This document shows, one piece after another, positions 41,909 to 52,200 of a DNA stretch of 64,000 bases (its first letter is position 1; the number at the start of each line of letters is the position of its first letter). Source of the DNA: Bathymodiolus brooksi (lineage: Eukaryota > Mollusca > Bivalvia > Mytilida > Modiolidae); assembly GCA_963680875.1 (NCBI GenBank), contig OY804589.1, positions 3,100,001 through 3,164,000 on the forward strand. The letters run 5' to 3'. Both the position numbers and the translations under genes were made by a program. The notes beneath the pieces were generated by a model, which was given only the letters and a program-made list of their open reading frames with translations, did not search any database and was not told the origin of the DNA.

Positions 41909-42235
41909 AAATATTCAATATAAGTATGGATAGTGGGGTTTATTTATTTTAGCCATATATTATAAACTGCCATTTATATTGTGCAGTGGTCGATGACATG
42001 CAGTGTTTTGGACGTCCTTATTATTATTGAAATAAAATAGTTTACTGTGCTGTTGTGGTAACCTGATGTACCCAATATAGGCTTTTGAGTTTTCTTTATG
42101 AATGATTTATGTTCGGTTGAAAAATTGAATAAGAATATAAAGAGTGTTTATGTAATGTTTCAATGAACTTGAAAAAAATAGAAAAAAAGCAACAACAACA
42201 AAAAAATAATGAAGATTAATGAACATCAGATTTAC
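41909..42235 (-). other. Intronic or flanking sequence downstream of the COR exon
   Basis: This AT-rich DNA follows the splice donor of the COR exon on the minus strand. I looked for a further exon with a plausible acceptor and open frame and found none that I could support. A run rich in A and CAA lies at about 42170-42210. Confidence 0.5.
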
Positions 42236-43480
42236 CTTATCATATATCCAGAGAAGTGGAAACTTTGTTTTGTGTATCTTCTTATTCTTACATGTCCATT
42301 CCTGCCTTGGTTCTACTTTTGGAATTGATATATAACACGCTCCTGTGTCGCACCATTCTCCGATTTCTATTTCAAACAATTTTGATACCTCGGATGTAGA
42401 GAGCGATTTTCCGAAACTTTTGTGATAGAACTCAAGTACATTTTTCAATGTCAATGTTAAGCATTCTTGTACAGTGGACGCAATGTTTGGTGATATGAAA
42501 CCCTTTGCGTCTTTGTTTATTAAGTAGATAATGATCTTATTATCTTTCACCGAAATATGCAACTCATTTGCTTGATCGATACAAAGAATTGCTGCTTGGT
42601 GATACAAACAAACACCTTCTGGAGTTCCCTTTAAAGGCCAAACATTCATTGCAGCTCCAATTAACTTAAAAGACAAGGCAGCAGGTATAGACGATTTTAA
42701 TAGTTTGTAAGATAAGCATATCATCTTATCTTCCGCTGATTTATAATAAAGGTCAGTGACTGGTAGTTTACGTTTTACTATGCATGGTACCAGGTATGAC
42801 TGGGCAATAAACTTCTGTTCTTGGCTATAACGTTTTGGTTCTACAAGAATGTCTAGGTGAACCAGGACTTGTATTATAAACTCTTTAAATTCATTGTTTG
42901 GCATGTGCTGATGAAACTCCTCCTGTGACCAAAGCCTGAGTAGATCTTCTTTGGCGATTTCTCCTGTATTAATCATAGTATGTAGAATATCTCGGAGGCT
43001 TTTATCTTGGGGCCAGAAAAGTACATCTGTGATGAAAGATCTTAAGATATTTACCAGTGATTGTGGCTGTACAATTATGAATTTCTCAAGTCCATGTTGG
43101 TCAAAATATAAAATTTTGCCTAAGGAATGTTGAACTTTTAAGAAATACTCAATTTGTGTATCAGTAAGTGCAAGGTCCTCATTACTTCTATTCAGGGCTG
43201 TTAGATCTTCTTTTGAAATTAGGATCGTTTTGTGTGACCTCATCTCAGAAAATTGTAGATCCAGTGGGACCCAAGCCATAGGCATTCTTTCACCCCATGA
43301 CTTTTGTCTAAATGCTACCTTAACTAGTTTGGTCTTCAGTCGATTGATTTCAGGATCATTTTCATCTTTTCCATTTATAAAGAAGATGTCATCATATATT
43401 ATCCGCTTATGTTGTTCATGATTTTGAAACATTTGTTTGAGGTCTTTGGTCAACCTTTTTCTCCTGTCAATACGATCTTT
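42236..43480 (-). CDS. COR-domain exon of a ROCO-family protein (internal exon)
   Basis: The exon is 1245 bp, 415 codons, phase 0 at both ends. On the minus strand it begins after a polypyrimidine tract and ATTTACAG, and ends AAG before GTAAAT. The open frame has no true ATG start and continues past the donor into a hydrophobic intron read-through, which is not a membrane segment. The protein starts KDRIDRRKRLTKDL, then has IFFINGKDENDPEI and WGERMPMAWVPLDL, then ISKEDL, EYFLKVQHSLGKILYF and FIIVQPQSLVNIL. That order is the usual Roc-to-COR transition and COR fold of ROCO proteins, in which COR mediates dimerisation and couples to the GTPase. The C-terminal part (about residues 240-415, ending in WTCKNKKIH) is less recognisable. 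The exact paralogue is not identifiable. Confidence 0.8.
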
Positions 43481-44017
43481 CTGTAAATGAAAAAAAAAAT
43501 CAATAGGTCTCGGCTTACGAAGGAGCTTAACCCTATAACAGTTAAAAACTATAAAAGTCCGAAATCGAACAAGGCCTACCTGTAATTGTCCCTAATTACA
43601 ATTTGGCAATGTCACTGCTGTAAAGACTGTACAAAAATATATATTTATACTCGGTATGAAATATAAGCTGCCTATATGGAATCCAAGCTTAGTCCCTCAC
43701 AATCCCCTACCATTTGATTTTATCATCAAAATGGTAAAATATTTTCTATCAGTATAAATAGGAACCTTCATGGGTCTTGGAAATGCTCACTTTGATCATG
43801 GTTGTCTGTTATTTTGAGAAATGGTCAGTGATGGAATATAAAGTACATTTATTTAGTTTTTCTGAATTATTTGAAAAATTGGTAAATTTGAGCTTAAGCA
43901 AAATTGTAACTAATATTCTGTACTACATAATTAATATGATAAATGACAACAGTATTCCATTGACCTTTATGCCAAGCCAGCTAACAAGATGAGAATAATA
44001 AAAACAAATGATCAAAC
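43481..44017 (-). other. Intron between Roc and COR exons
   Basis: This 537-bp AT-rich intron has donor CAG|GTTTGA at 44018/44017 and acceptor TTTACAG at 43481-43487, with a long T run next to the acceptor. A 71-codon plus-strand ORF at 43777-43992 lies inside it and has no recognisable feature. I regard it as chance. Confidence 0.7.
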
Positions 44018-44124
44018 CTGAGAATAGAAATCACTGTGTGTTGCTGCAAACAGTATTATTGGCAGAATGTCATCATCATCTGCACAATACGAAAGGATAG
44101 AGCTCACCCAATGCTTCAATATAG
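44018..44124 (-). CDS. Roc GTPase-domain exon (G4 motif) of the same ROCO gene
   Basis: This 107-bp exon is too short to show as an ORF. On the minus strand it follows TTACTTTCAG and ends CAG before GTTTGA. It enters with two bases of a split codon and leaves in phase 0, matching the phase-0 start of the COR exon. The translation runs ILKHWVSSILSYCADDD, then PIILFAATHSDFYSQ. The hydrophobic strand followed by ATHSD is the G4 base-recognition position of Roc domains, which carry T-H-x-D or related residues where Ras has NKxD. The acidic DDDD stretch is probably a surface loop. G1-G3 motifs would be on upstream exons, which I cannot find before the second array starts at 44505. Confidence 0.75.
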
Positions 44125-44225
44125 CTGAAAGTAAAAGTATCATTATATTATAATTCAGGAGAGAGCTCATCTAATGCTTCAATATAGCTGAAAGTAAAAG
44201 AATGATTATTTTATAATTAAAAGTG
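44100..44225 (-). repeat. 63-bp tandem duplication across the Roc-exon splice acceptor
   Basis: Sequence from GAGCTCACCCAATGCTTCAA (44100) recurs as GAGCTCATCTAATGCTTCAA at 44163, an offset of 63 bp. The copy includes the first codons of the exon and the CTTTCAG acceptor, creating a second potential acceptor at about 44188. Exon sequence read from that upstream acceptor reaches an in-frame TAG where the real exon has TGG, so its use would give a premature stop. Confidence 0.8.
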
Positions 44226-44504
44226 TGATAAAGTGAAGTGTATTATACATGCATACATAAATAAAACACAATTGACAACATTTGTTATATTGCAATGTTC
44301 AGTTTTATCTAAGGAGGAAACTTGAATAACTACAGAAAACACTGATTTGCTCTCCTTGTCACCCATTTAGTTTAGAGAAGACTGTAAAGACAAGTTTGAC
44401 TATGTTGGGTAACAATGTCATATAAAGATGAGTTGTTTCTTTTTGTCTTCTGTAGTAATAACTATGCATTTCATAAGCAATGGTGTTAGAATCAGTGTTG
44501 CCTG
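44226..44504. other. Unique AT-rich sequence, no exon seen
   Basis: It lies upstream of the Roc exon on the minus strand and presumably belongs to an intron. I searched for the earlier Roc motifs (P-loop GxxxxGKS and the DxAG-type G3) and saw neither. Confidence 0.5.
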
Positions 44505-44860
44505 TACGATTCAGACAATACAAAGAAGGAGAGGGGTCTGAAAAACTCGGATTCCGACAAGTCTCCTGAAAAACAACCCTGAATTGGACACTACAAATAG
44601 AGAGGTGTCCTCAAAAACGACTCTGATTCAGACACTAAAAATAAGGACATGTCTCCTGAAAAACTTCTCTGAATAAGACAATATAAATAGGGACAGTTGT
44701 TCTAAAAATATCTATAATTCAGACACTACAAATAGGGACAGGTGTTCACAAAACCAACTCTGATTCAGACACCATAGCCAGGGGCAGGGACAAATGTCCT
44801 CAAAAACAACTCTGATTCAGACATCACAGCCAGGGGCAGGTGTCTAGAAGCACAACTCAC
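44505..44860. repeat. Degenerate edge units of the 46-bp array
   Basis: About eight units are clearly related to the 46-bp unit (TCTGATTCAGACACTACAAA, TAGGGACAGGTGTCCTC) but differ from each other and from the interior at many positions. They also contain small insertions, such as the extra GGGGCAGG near 44785. The interior is far more uniform. Confidence 0.85.
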
Positions 44861-44964
44861 TCTGATTTGACCACTAGAAACAGGGATATGTGTCACCAAA
44901 CACAACTATGATTTAGCCACTAGAAACAGGGATATATGTTGTGAAACACAACTCTGATTTAGCC

Positions 44965-46870
44965 ACTAGAAACAGGGATATATGTCACCAACCACAACTC
45001 ACTCTGATTTAGCTACTAGAAACATGGATATATGTTGTGAAACACAATTCTGATTTGGCCACTAGAAACAGGGATATGTGTCACCAACCACAACTATGAT
45101 TTAGCCACTAGAAACAGGGATATGTGTCACCAAACACAACTCTGATTTAGCCACTAGAAACAGGGATATGTGTCACGAAACACAACTCTGATTTAGCTAC
45201 TAGAAACATGGATATATGTTGTGAAACACAACTATGATTTAGACACTAGAAACAAGGATACATATATGTCACCAACCACAACACTGATTTAGCCAATAGA
45301 AACAGGGATATGTGTCACCAAACACAACTATGATTTAGCCACTAGAAACAGGGATATGTGTCATCAACCAAAACTCACTCTGATTTAGCTACTAGAAACA
45401 TGGATATAAGTTGTGAAACACAACTATGATTTAGACACTAGAAACAGGGATATGTGTCACCAAACACAACTATGATTTAAACACTAGAAATAGGGATATA
45501 TGTCACCAACCACAACTCTGATTTAGCCAATAGAAACAGGGATATGTGTCACCAAACACAACTCACTCTAATTTAGCTACTAGAAACAGGGATATATGTC
45601 ACCAACCACAAATCACTCTGATTTAGCTACTAGAAACATGGATATATGTTGTGAAACACAACTATGATTTACCCACTAGAAACAGGGATATGTGTCACCA
45701 AACACAACTCAGATTTAGACACTAGAAACAGGGATATGTGTCACCAAGCACAACTATGATTTAGACACTAGAAACAGGGATATATGTCACCAACCACAAC
45801 TCACTCTGATTTAGCTACTAGAAACATGGATATATGTTGTGAAACACAACTCTGATTTACCCACTAGAAACAGGGATATGTTTCACCAAACACAACTATG
45901 ATTTAGATACTAGAAACAGGGATATATGTCACCAACCACAACTCACTCTGATTTAGCTACTAGAAACATGGATATATGTTGTGAAACACAATTCTGATTT
46001 GGCCACTAGAAACAGGGATATGTGTCACCAAACACAACTATGATTTAGCCACTAGAAACAGGGATATGTGTCACCAAACACAACTCTGATTTAGCCACTA
46101 GAAACAGGGATATGTGTCACGAAACACAACTCTGATTTAGCTACTAGAAACATGGATATATGTTGTGAAACACAACTATGATTTAGACACTAGAAACAAG
46201 GATACATATATGTCACCAACCACAACACTGATTTAGCCAATAGAAACAGGGATATGTGTCACCAAACACAACTATGATTTAGCCACTAGAAACAGGGATA
46301 TGTGTCATCAACCAAAACTCACTCTGATTTAGCTACTAGAAACATGGATATAAGTTGTGAAACACAACTATGATTTAGACACTAGAAACAGGGATATGTG
46401 TCACCAAACACAACTATGATTTAAACACTAGAAACAGGGATATATGTCACCAACCACAACTCTGATTTAGCCAATAGAAACAGGGATATGTGTCACCAAA
46501 CACAACTCACTCTAATTTAGCTACTAGAAACAGGGATATATGTCACCAACCACAAATCACTCTGATTTAGCTACTAGAAACATGGATATATGTTGTGAAA
46601 CACAACTATGATTTACCCACTAGAAACAGGGATATGTGTCACCAAACACAACTCAGATTTAGACACTAGAAACAGGGATATGTGTCACCAAGCACAACTA
46701 TGATTTAGACACTAGAAACAGGGATATATGTCACCAACCACAACTCACTCTGATTTAGCTACTAGAAACATGGATATATGTTGTGAAACACAACTCTGAT
46801 TTACCCACTAGAAACAGGGATATGTTTCACCAAACACAACTATGATTTAGATACTAGAAACAGGGATATA
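44965..46870. repeat. 944-bp tandem duplication within the 46-bp array
   Basis: Rare marker variants recur at a fixed offset of 944 bp: ATTCTGATTTGGCC at 45047 and 45991, and AACAAGGATACATATATGTC at 45251 and 46195. All intervening units match in order, with rare substitutions. The edges are approximate. Confidence 0.85.
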
Positions 46871-47786
46871 TGTCACCAACTACAACTCACTCTGATTTAG
46901 CCACTAGAAACAGGGATATATGTCACCAACCACAACTCACTCTGATTTAGCTACTAGAAACATGGATATATGTTGTGAAACACAACTCTGATTTACCCAC
47001 TAGAAACAGGGATATGTGTCACCAAACACAACTATGATTTATCCACTAGAAACAGGGTTATGTGTCACCAAACACAACTATGATTTAGACACTAGAAACA
47101 GGGATATATGTCACCAACCACAACTCACTCACTCTGATTTAGCCACTAGAAACAGGGATACATGTTGTGAAACACAACTCTGATTTAGCTACTAGAAACA
47201 GGGATATGTGTAACCAAACACAACTTTTATTTAGCCACTAGAGACAGGGATATGTGTCACCAAACACAACTATGAATTAGACACTAGAAACAGGGATATG
47301 TGTCACCAAACACAACTCTGATTAAGCCACTAGAAACAGGGATATGTGTCATGAAGCACAACTTTTATTTAGCCACTAGAAACAGGGATATGTGTCACCA
47401 AACACAACTTTTATTTAGCCACTAGAAACAGGGATATATGTCACCAAACACAACTTTTATTTAGCAACTAGAAACAGGGATATGTGTCACCAAACACAAC
47501 TATGATTTAGCCACTAGAAACAGGGATATGTGTCACCAAACATAACTATGATTTAGACACTAGAAACAGGGATATGTGTCACCAAACACAACTCTGATTT
47601 ACCCACTAGAAACAGGGATATGTGTCACCAAACACAACTATGATTTAGCCACTAGAAACAGGGATATGTGTAACCAAACACAACTCTGATTTAGACACTA
47701 GAAACAGGGATATATGTCACCAACTACAACTCACTCTGATTTAGCCACTAGAAACAGGGATATATGTCACCAACCACAACTCACTC

Positions 47787-48896
47787 CATAAGGCACCATA
47801 CAAAGAAAGGTACATAGCGGAATCATCAACTTGTTCGACGAACGAATTGTCTATTCACCTGACAAAGATTCTGTCTGCAGTAAAAGAGGGACAACAGAAA
47901 TATTGTGAAACTGTTTACTCGCGTAGTGGCATAAATCACATGTGGATTTTGAAAAACTCTACAGATCTTTTGGATAACCTGAAATCAAGATCTTTCTCTC
48001 AGGTATCCTCCATCAAAACTTTTGATTTTTCAACTCTATATACCACCCTACCGCATGACAAATTAAAAACCCGCTTAAAAGAAACAATTCATAAAGCTTT
48101 TAGTCATAGAAACTATGGCTCAAAATTTGTTGTGTTAGGCTACAATTCCACATATTTTTCAAACAAAATTCATAAAGGTAAAACATGCTACTCCGAGGAA
48201 CAAGTGATCAGTATGCTGGAGTTCCTCATCGATAACATATTTGTCTCCTTTGGAGGGACACTGTTTCAGCAGGTCGTCGGCATACCAATGGGTACGAATT
48301 GTGCCCCTCTTCTAGCCGATTTATTTTTATACTCATATGAGTCGGAGTTTCTTCAAAAGCTTGTAAAAGATAAGAAGATTCATGAGGCTAGAGCCTTTAA
48401 TTTCACATACAGGTATATTGATGACGTTTTATCTATCAATAATTCTAGATTTGCAGAATTTCTTCCATTGATATATCCTCCAGAGCTGGAAGTTAAAGAG
48501 ACCACCGATACAGCTTCGTCCGCATCATTTTTGGACTTATACCTCGAATTTGACGACAGTGGTCAACTCAGTACTAAAATTTATGATAAGCGGGACGACT
48601 TCAATTTTAAAATCATAAATTTTCCAAACATGTGCAGCAATATACCAGCTTCTCCTGCATATGGTGTTTACATCTCGCAATTGATTCACTATGCAAGGGC
48701 CAGTAGCAATTATTCTGATTTCCTGAAACGTCATCTTCATCTGAGAAACAGGCTACTGGACCAGGGCTATAAAAAGATTCGCCTTATTCGATCTCTTAAA
48801 AAGTTTATATTCCGATACCAATATCTTGTCGAAATATATTCCGTCTCTGCAGAAAAAATTATAAGCGATGCATTTTCATATAGTGAAAATGTATAA
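47787..48896 (+). CDS. Penelope-like reverse transcriptase, N-terminally truncated, frame intact
   Basis: 369 codons are open from the junction to TAA. There is no ATG start; TTG at 47847 is just an internal Leu. The protein begins HKAPYKERYIAESS, which resembles the region ahead of RT motif A in related mollusc elements. Counting from the TTG as residue 1, motif A is KTFDFSTLYTTLP (catalytic D60), motif B VGIPMGTNCAPLLADLF (144-160), motif C RYIDDVL (189-195, catalytic D192/D193), then FLDLYLEFD (228-236). A basic thumb follows, and the protein ends at SENV. All catalytic Asp residues are present and there are no stops or frameshifts, so the insertion is probably recent. It lacks its 5' end and any endonuclease, so it is unlikely to move itself. 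Orientation is the same as copy A. Confidence 0.82.
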   Translation, partial: HKAPYKERYIAESSTCSTNELSIHLTKILSAVKEGQQKYCETVYSRSGINHMWILKNSTDLLDNLKSRSFSQVSSIKTFDFSTLYTTLPHDKLKTRLKETIHKAFSHRNYGSKFVVLGYNSTYFSNKIHKGKTCYSEEQVISMLEFLIDNIFVSFGGTLFQQVVGIPMGTNCAPLLADLFLYSYESEFLQKLVKDKKIHEARAFNFTYRYIDDVLSINNSRFAEFLPLIYPPELEVKETTDTASSASFLDLYLEFDDSGQLSTKIYDKRDDFNFKIINFPNMCSNIPASPAYGVYISQLIHYARASSNYSDFLKRHLHLRNRLLDQGYKKIRLIRSLKKFIFRYQYLVEIYSVSAEKIISDAFSYSENV

Positions 48897-49256
48897 AGAT
48901 AAAGAAGTAAAAAATGTCAAGAATTTTTTTGTCAATGTGTGACGTAAAAATATTTTTGACATTTACGTCACCGAATATGGTACTGGTTGCCAACTATTTT
49001 ACCTATTTTGTTCCTGTATTTAAATACTGTTACAGTGACAACCGGAACCTTTGAACCGTAATGAGAGCGGGAGGTTTGGTGCCTTAAAATCTGATTCAAC
49101 CCCCCATTTCTTTAGAAATGCCTGTACCAAGTCAGGGTCATTACGGTTTTCACAGTTTTCTGGTTGTTGACTGATTTTGTCTGTTTATATAATTATGAGT
49201 TTTGACTTTCCCTTAGTAAGATATTTCGGAGTTCGGTAATTTTGTTATTACCTTTA
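48897..49256 (+). other. 3' UTR of Penelope-like element copy B, with hairpins
   Basis: The perfect 10-bp arms GTGACGTAAA (48939-48948) and TTTACGTCAC (48962-48971) form a short hairpin. They also contain CRE-like TGACGTAA and TTACGTCA. A 12-bp palindrome GTATTTAAATAC follows. The larger interrupted hairpin pairs 49038-49045 with 49160-49167 and 49054-49064 (AACCGTAATGA) with 49138-49148. One arm base differs from copy A (CTGGTTGT here, CCGGTTGT there), which turns a G-C pair into a G-U pair and keeps the stem. I looked for a hammerhead ribozyme core (CTGATGA with GAAA) and did not find one. Confidence 0.6.
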
Positions 49257-52200
49257 TTTCTGATTTAGCTAATAGAAACATGGATATGTGTCACGAAACA
49301 CAACTCTGATTTAGCCACTAGAAACAGGGTTATGTGTCACCAAACACAACTCTGGTTTAGACACTAGAAACAGGGATATATGTCACCAAACACAACTCTG
49401 ATTTAGCCACTAGAAACATGGATATATGTCACGAAACACAACTCTGATTTACCCAATAGAAACAGGGATATTTGTCACCAAACACAACTATGATTTAGAC
49501 ACTAGAAACAGGGATATATGTCACCAACCACAACTCACTCTGATTTAGCTACTAGAAACAGGGATATATGTCACTAAACACAACTATCATTTAGACACTA
49601 GAAACAGGGATATATGTCACCAACTACAACTCACTCTGATTTAGCCACTAGAAACAGGGATATATGTCACCAACCACAACTCACTCTGATTTAGCCACTA
49701 GAAACAGGGATATGTGTCACCAAACACAACTCTGATTTACCTACCCAATAGAAACAGGGATATTTGTCACCAAACACAACTATGATTTAGACACTAGAAA
49801 CAGGGATATATGTCACCAACCACAACTCACTCTGATTTAGCTACTAGAAACAGGGATATATGTTGTGAAACACAAGTCTGATTTACCATCTAGAAACAGG
49901 GATATGTGTCACCAACCACAACTCCGATTTATCCACTAGAAGCAGGGATATGTGTCATCAAACACAGCTCTGGTTTAGCCACTAGAAACAGGGATATGTG
50001 TCACGAAACACAACTCTGGTTTAGCCACTAGAAACTGGGATATATGTCATCAAACACAACTCTGGTTTAGCCACTAGAAACAGGGATATATGTCCCCAAA
50101 CACAACTCTGATTTAGCCACTAGAAACAGGGATATATGTCACCAAACACAACTTTGATGTAGCCACTAGAAACAGGGATATGTGTCACCAAACACAACTC
50201 TGATTTAGCCACTAGAAACAGGAATATGTGTCACCAAACACAACACTGATTTAGCTACTAGAAACAGGGATATGTGTCACCAACCACAACTCTGATTTAG
50301 ACACTAGAAACAGGGATATATGTCACCAAACACAACTCTGATTTAGACACTAGAAACAAGGATATATGTCACCAACCACATCTCACTCTGATTTAGCTAC
50401 TAGAAACAGGGATATATGTCACCAAACACAACTCACTCTGATTTAGGTACTAGAAACATGGATATATGTTGTGAAACACAACTCTGATTTAGCCACTAGA
50501 AACAGGGATATATGTCACCAAACACAACTCTGATTTAGACACTAGAAATAGGGATATATGTCACCAACCACAACTCAATCTGATTTAGCTACTAGAAACA
50601 GGGATATATGTCACCAAACACAACTCTGATTTAGACACTAGAGATAGGGATATATGTCATCAACCACAACTCACTCTGATTTAGCTACTAGAAACAGGGA
50701 TATATGTCACCAAACACAACTCTGATTTAGCTACTAGAAACAGGGATATATGTCACCAAACACAACTCTGATTTAGACACTAGAAACAGGGATATATGTC
50801 ACCAAACACAACTTTGATTTAGCCACTAGAAACAGGGATATATGTTACCAAACACAACTCTGATTTAGCCACTAGAAACAGGGATATGTGTCACCAAACA
50901 CAACTCTGATTTAGCTACTAGAAACAGGGATATGTGTCACCAACCACAACTCTGATTTAGACACTAGAAACAGGGATATATGTCACCAAACACAACTCTG
51001 ATTTAGACACTAGAAACAAGGATATATGTCACCAACCACATCTCACTCTGATTTAGCTACTAGAAACAGGGATATATGTCACCAAACACAACTCACTCTG
51101 ATTTAGCTACTAGAAACATCGATATATGTCACGAAACACAACTCTGATTTAGCCACTAGAAACAGGGATATGTGTCACCAAACACAACTCTGATTTACCC
51201 AATAGAAACAGGGATATATGTCACCAAACACAACTTTGATTTAGCCACTAGAAACAGGGATATGTGTCACCAAACACAACTCTGATTTAGCCACTAGAAA
51301 CAGGGATATATGTCACCAAACACAACTCTGATTTAGACACTAGAAATAGGGATATATGTCACCAACCACAACTCAATCTGATTTAGCTACTAGAAACAGG
51401 GATATATGTCACCAAACACAACTCTGATTTAGCTACTAGAAACAGGGATATATGTCACCAAACACAACTCTGATTTAGACACTAGAGATAGGGATATATG
51501 TCACCAACCACAACTCACTCTGATTTAGCTACTAGAAACATGGATATATGTCACGAAACACAACTCTGATTTAGCTACTAGAAACAGGGATATATGTCAC
51601 CAAACACAACTCTGATTTAGACACTAGAAACAGGGATATATGTCACCAAACACAACTTTGATTTAGCCACTAGAAACAGGGATATATGTTACCAAACACA
51701 ACTCTGATTTAGCCACTAGAAACAGGGATATGTGTCACCAAACACAACTCTGATTTAGCTACTAGAAACAGGGATATGTGTCACCAACCACAACTCTGAT
51801 TTAGACACTAGAAACAGGGATATATGTCACCAAACACAACTCTGATTTAGACACTAGAAACAAGGATATATGTCACCAACCACATCTCACTCTGATTTAG
51901 CTACTAGAAACAGGGATATATGTCACCAAACACAACTCACTCTGATTTAGCTACTAGAAACATCGATATATGTCACGAAACACAACTCTGATTTAGCCAC
52001 TAGAAACAGGGATATGTGTCACCAAACACAACTCTGATTTACCCAATAGAAACAGGGATATTTGTCACCAAACACAACTATGATTTAGACACTAGAAACA
52101 GGGATATATGTCACCAACCACAACTCACTCTGATTTAGCTACTAGAAACAGGGATATATGTTGTGAAACACAAGTCTGATTTACCCACTAGAAACAGGGA

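Larger units (their letters stand above)
44505..47786. repeat. 46-bp tandem satellite array, left part
   Basis: Head-to-tail units of 46 bp carry GATTTAGCCACTAGAAACAG, then GGATATGTGTCACCAAACAC, then AACTCT. A 50-bp variant has CTCACTCTG in place of CTCTG. Other recurring variants are ATGTTGTGAAACAC, ATTTACCCACTAG and ATTTAGCTACTAG. There is no sequence similarity to the 39-bp family. Stops occur in all frames, and no gene lies in this stretch. Confidence 0.97.
47787..49256 (+). mobile_element. 5'-truncated Penelope-like retroelement, copy B
   Basis: This 1470-bp insertion sits inside the 46-bp array. Left junction: ACTCACTC then CATAAGGCACC. Right junction: ATTACCTTTA, then TT, then TCTGATTTAGC. 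At most 2-3 bp of satellite could be duplicated. The element reads into its reverse transcriptase ORF from the first base, so the 5' part (N-terminal coding region, promoter) was never copied or was lost. The 3' half is nearly identical to copy A at 25497-26046. Lack of a C-terminal GIY-YIG domain after the thumb fits a Penelope-like clade with the endonuclease at the N terminus (Naiad-type), but the N terminus is absent, so that is inference. Confidence 0.85.

Noticed and set aside
42107..42235. Hydrophobic C-terminal tail of the COR ORF as a membrane segment
   Set aside because: It lies after a consensus splice donor (AAG|GTAAAT) and is AT-rich read-through of the intron.
42951..43421. Plus-strand ORFs of 60 and 63 codons
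   Set aside because: They are antisense shadows of the COR exon with no features of their own.
43777..43992. 71-codon plus-strand ORF
   Set aside because: It lies in an AT-rich intron, resembles no family I know, and is short enough to occur by chance.
48537..48740. Minus-strand 67-codon ORF
   Set aside because: It is antisense to the reverse transcriptase frame, which has all family motifs.
48897..49256. Hammerhead ribozyme, as found in some Penelope-like elements
   Set aside because: No CTGATGA core with a matching GAAA was found on the plus strand. The nearest string, CTGATTCAA, lacks the conserved bases.
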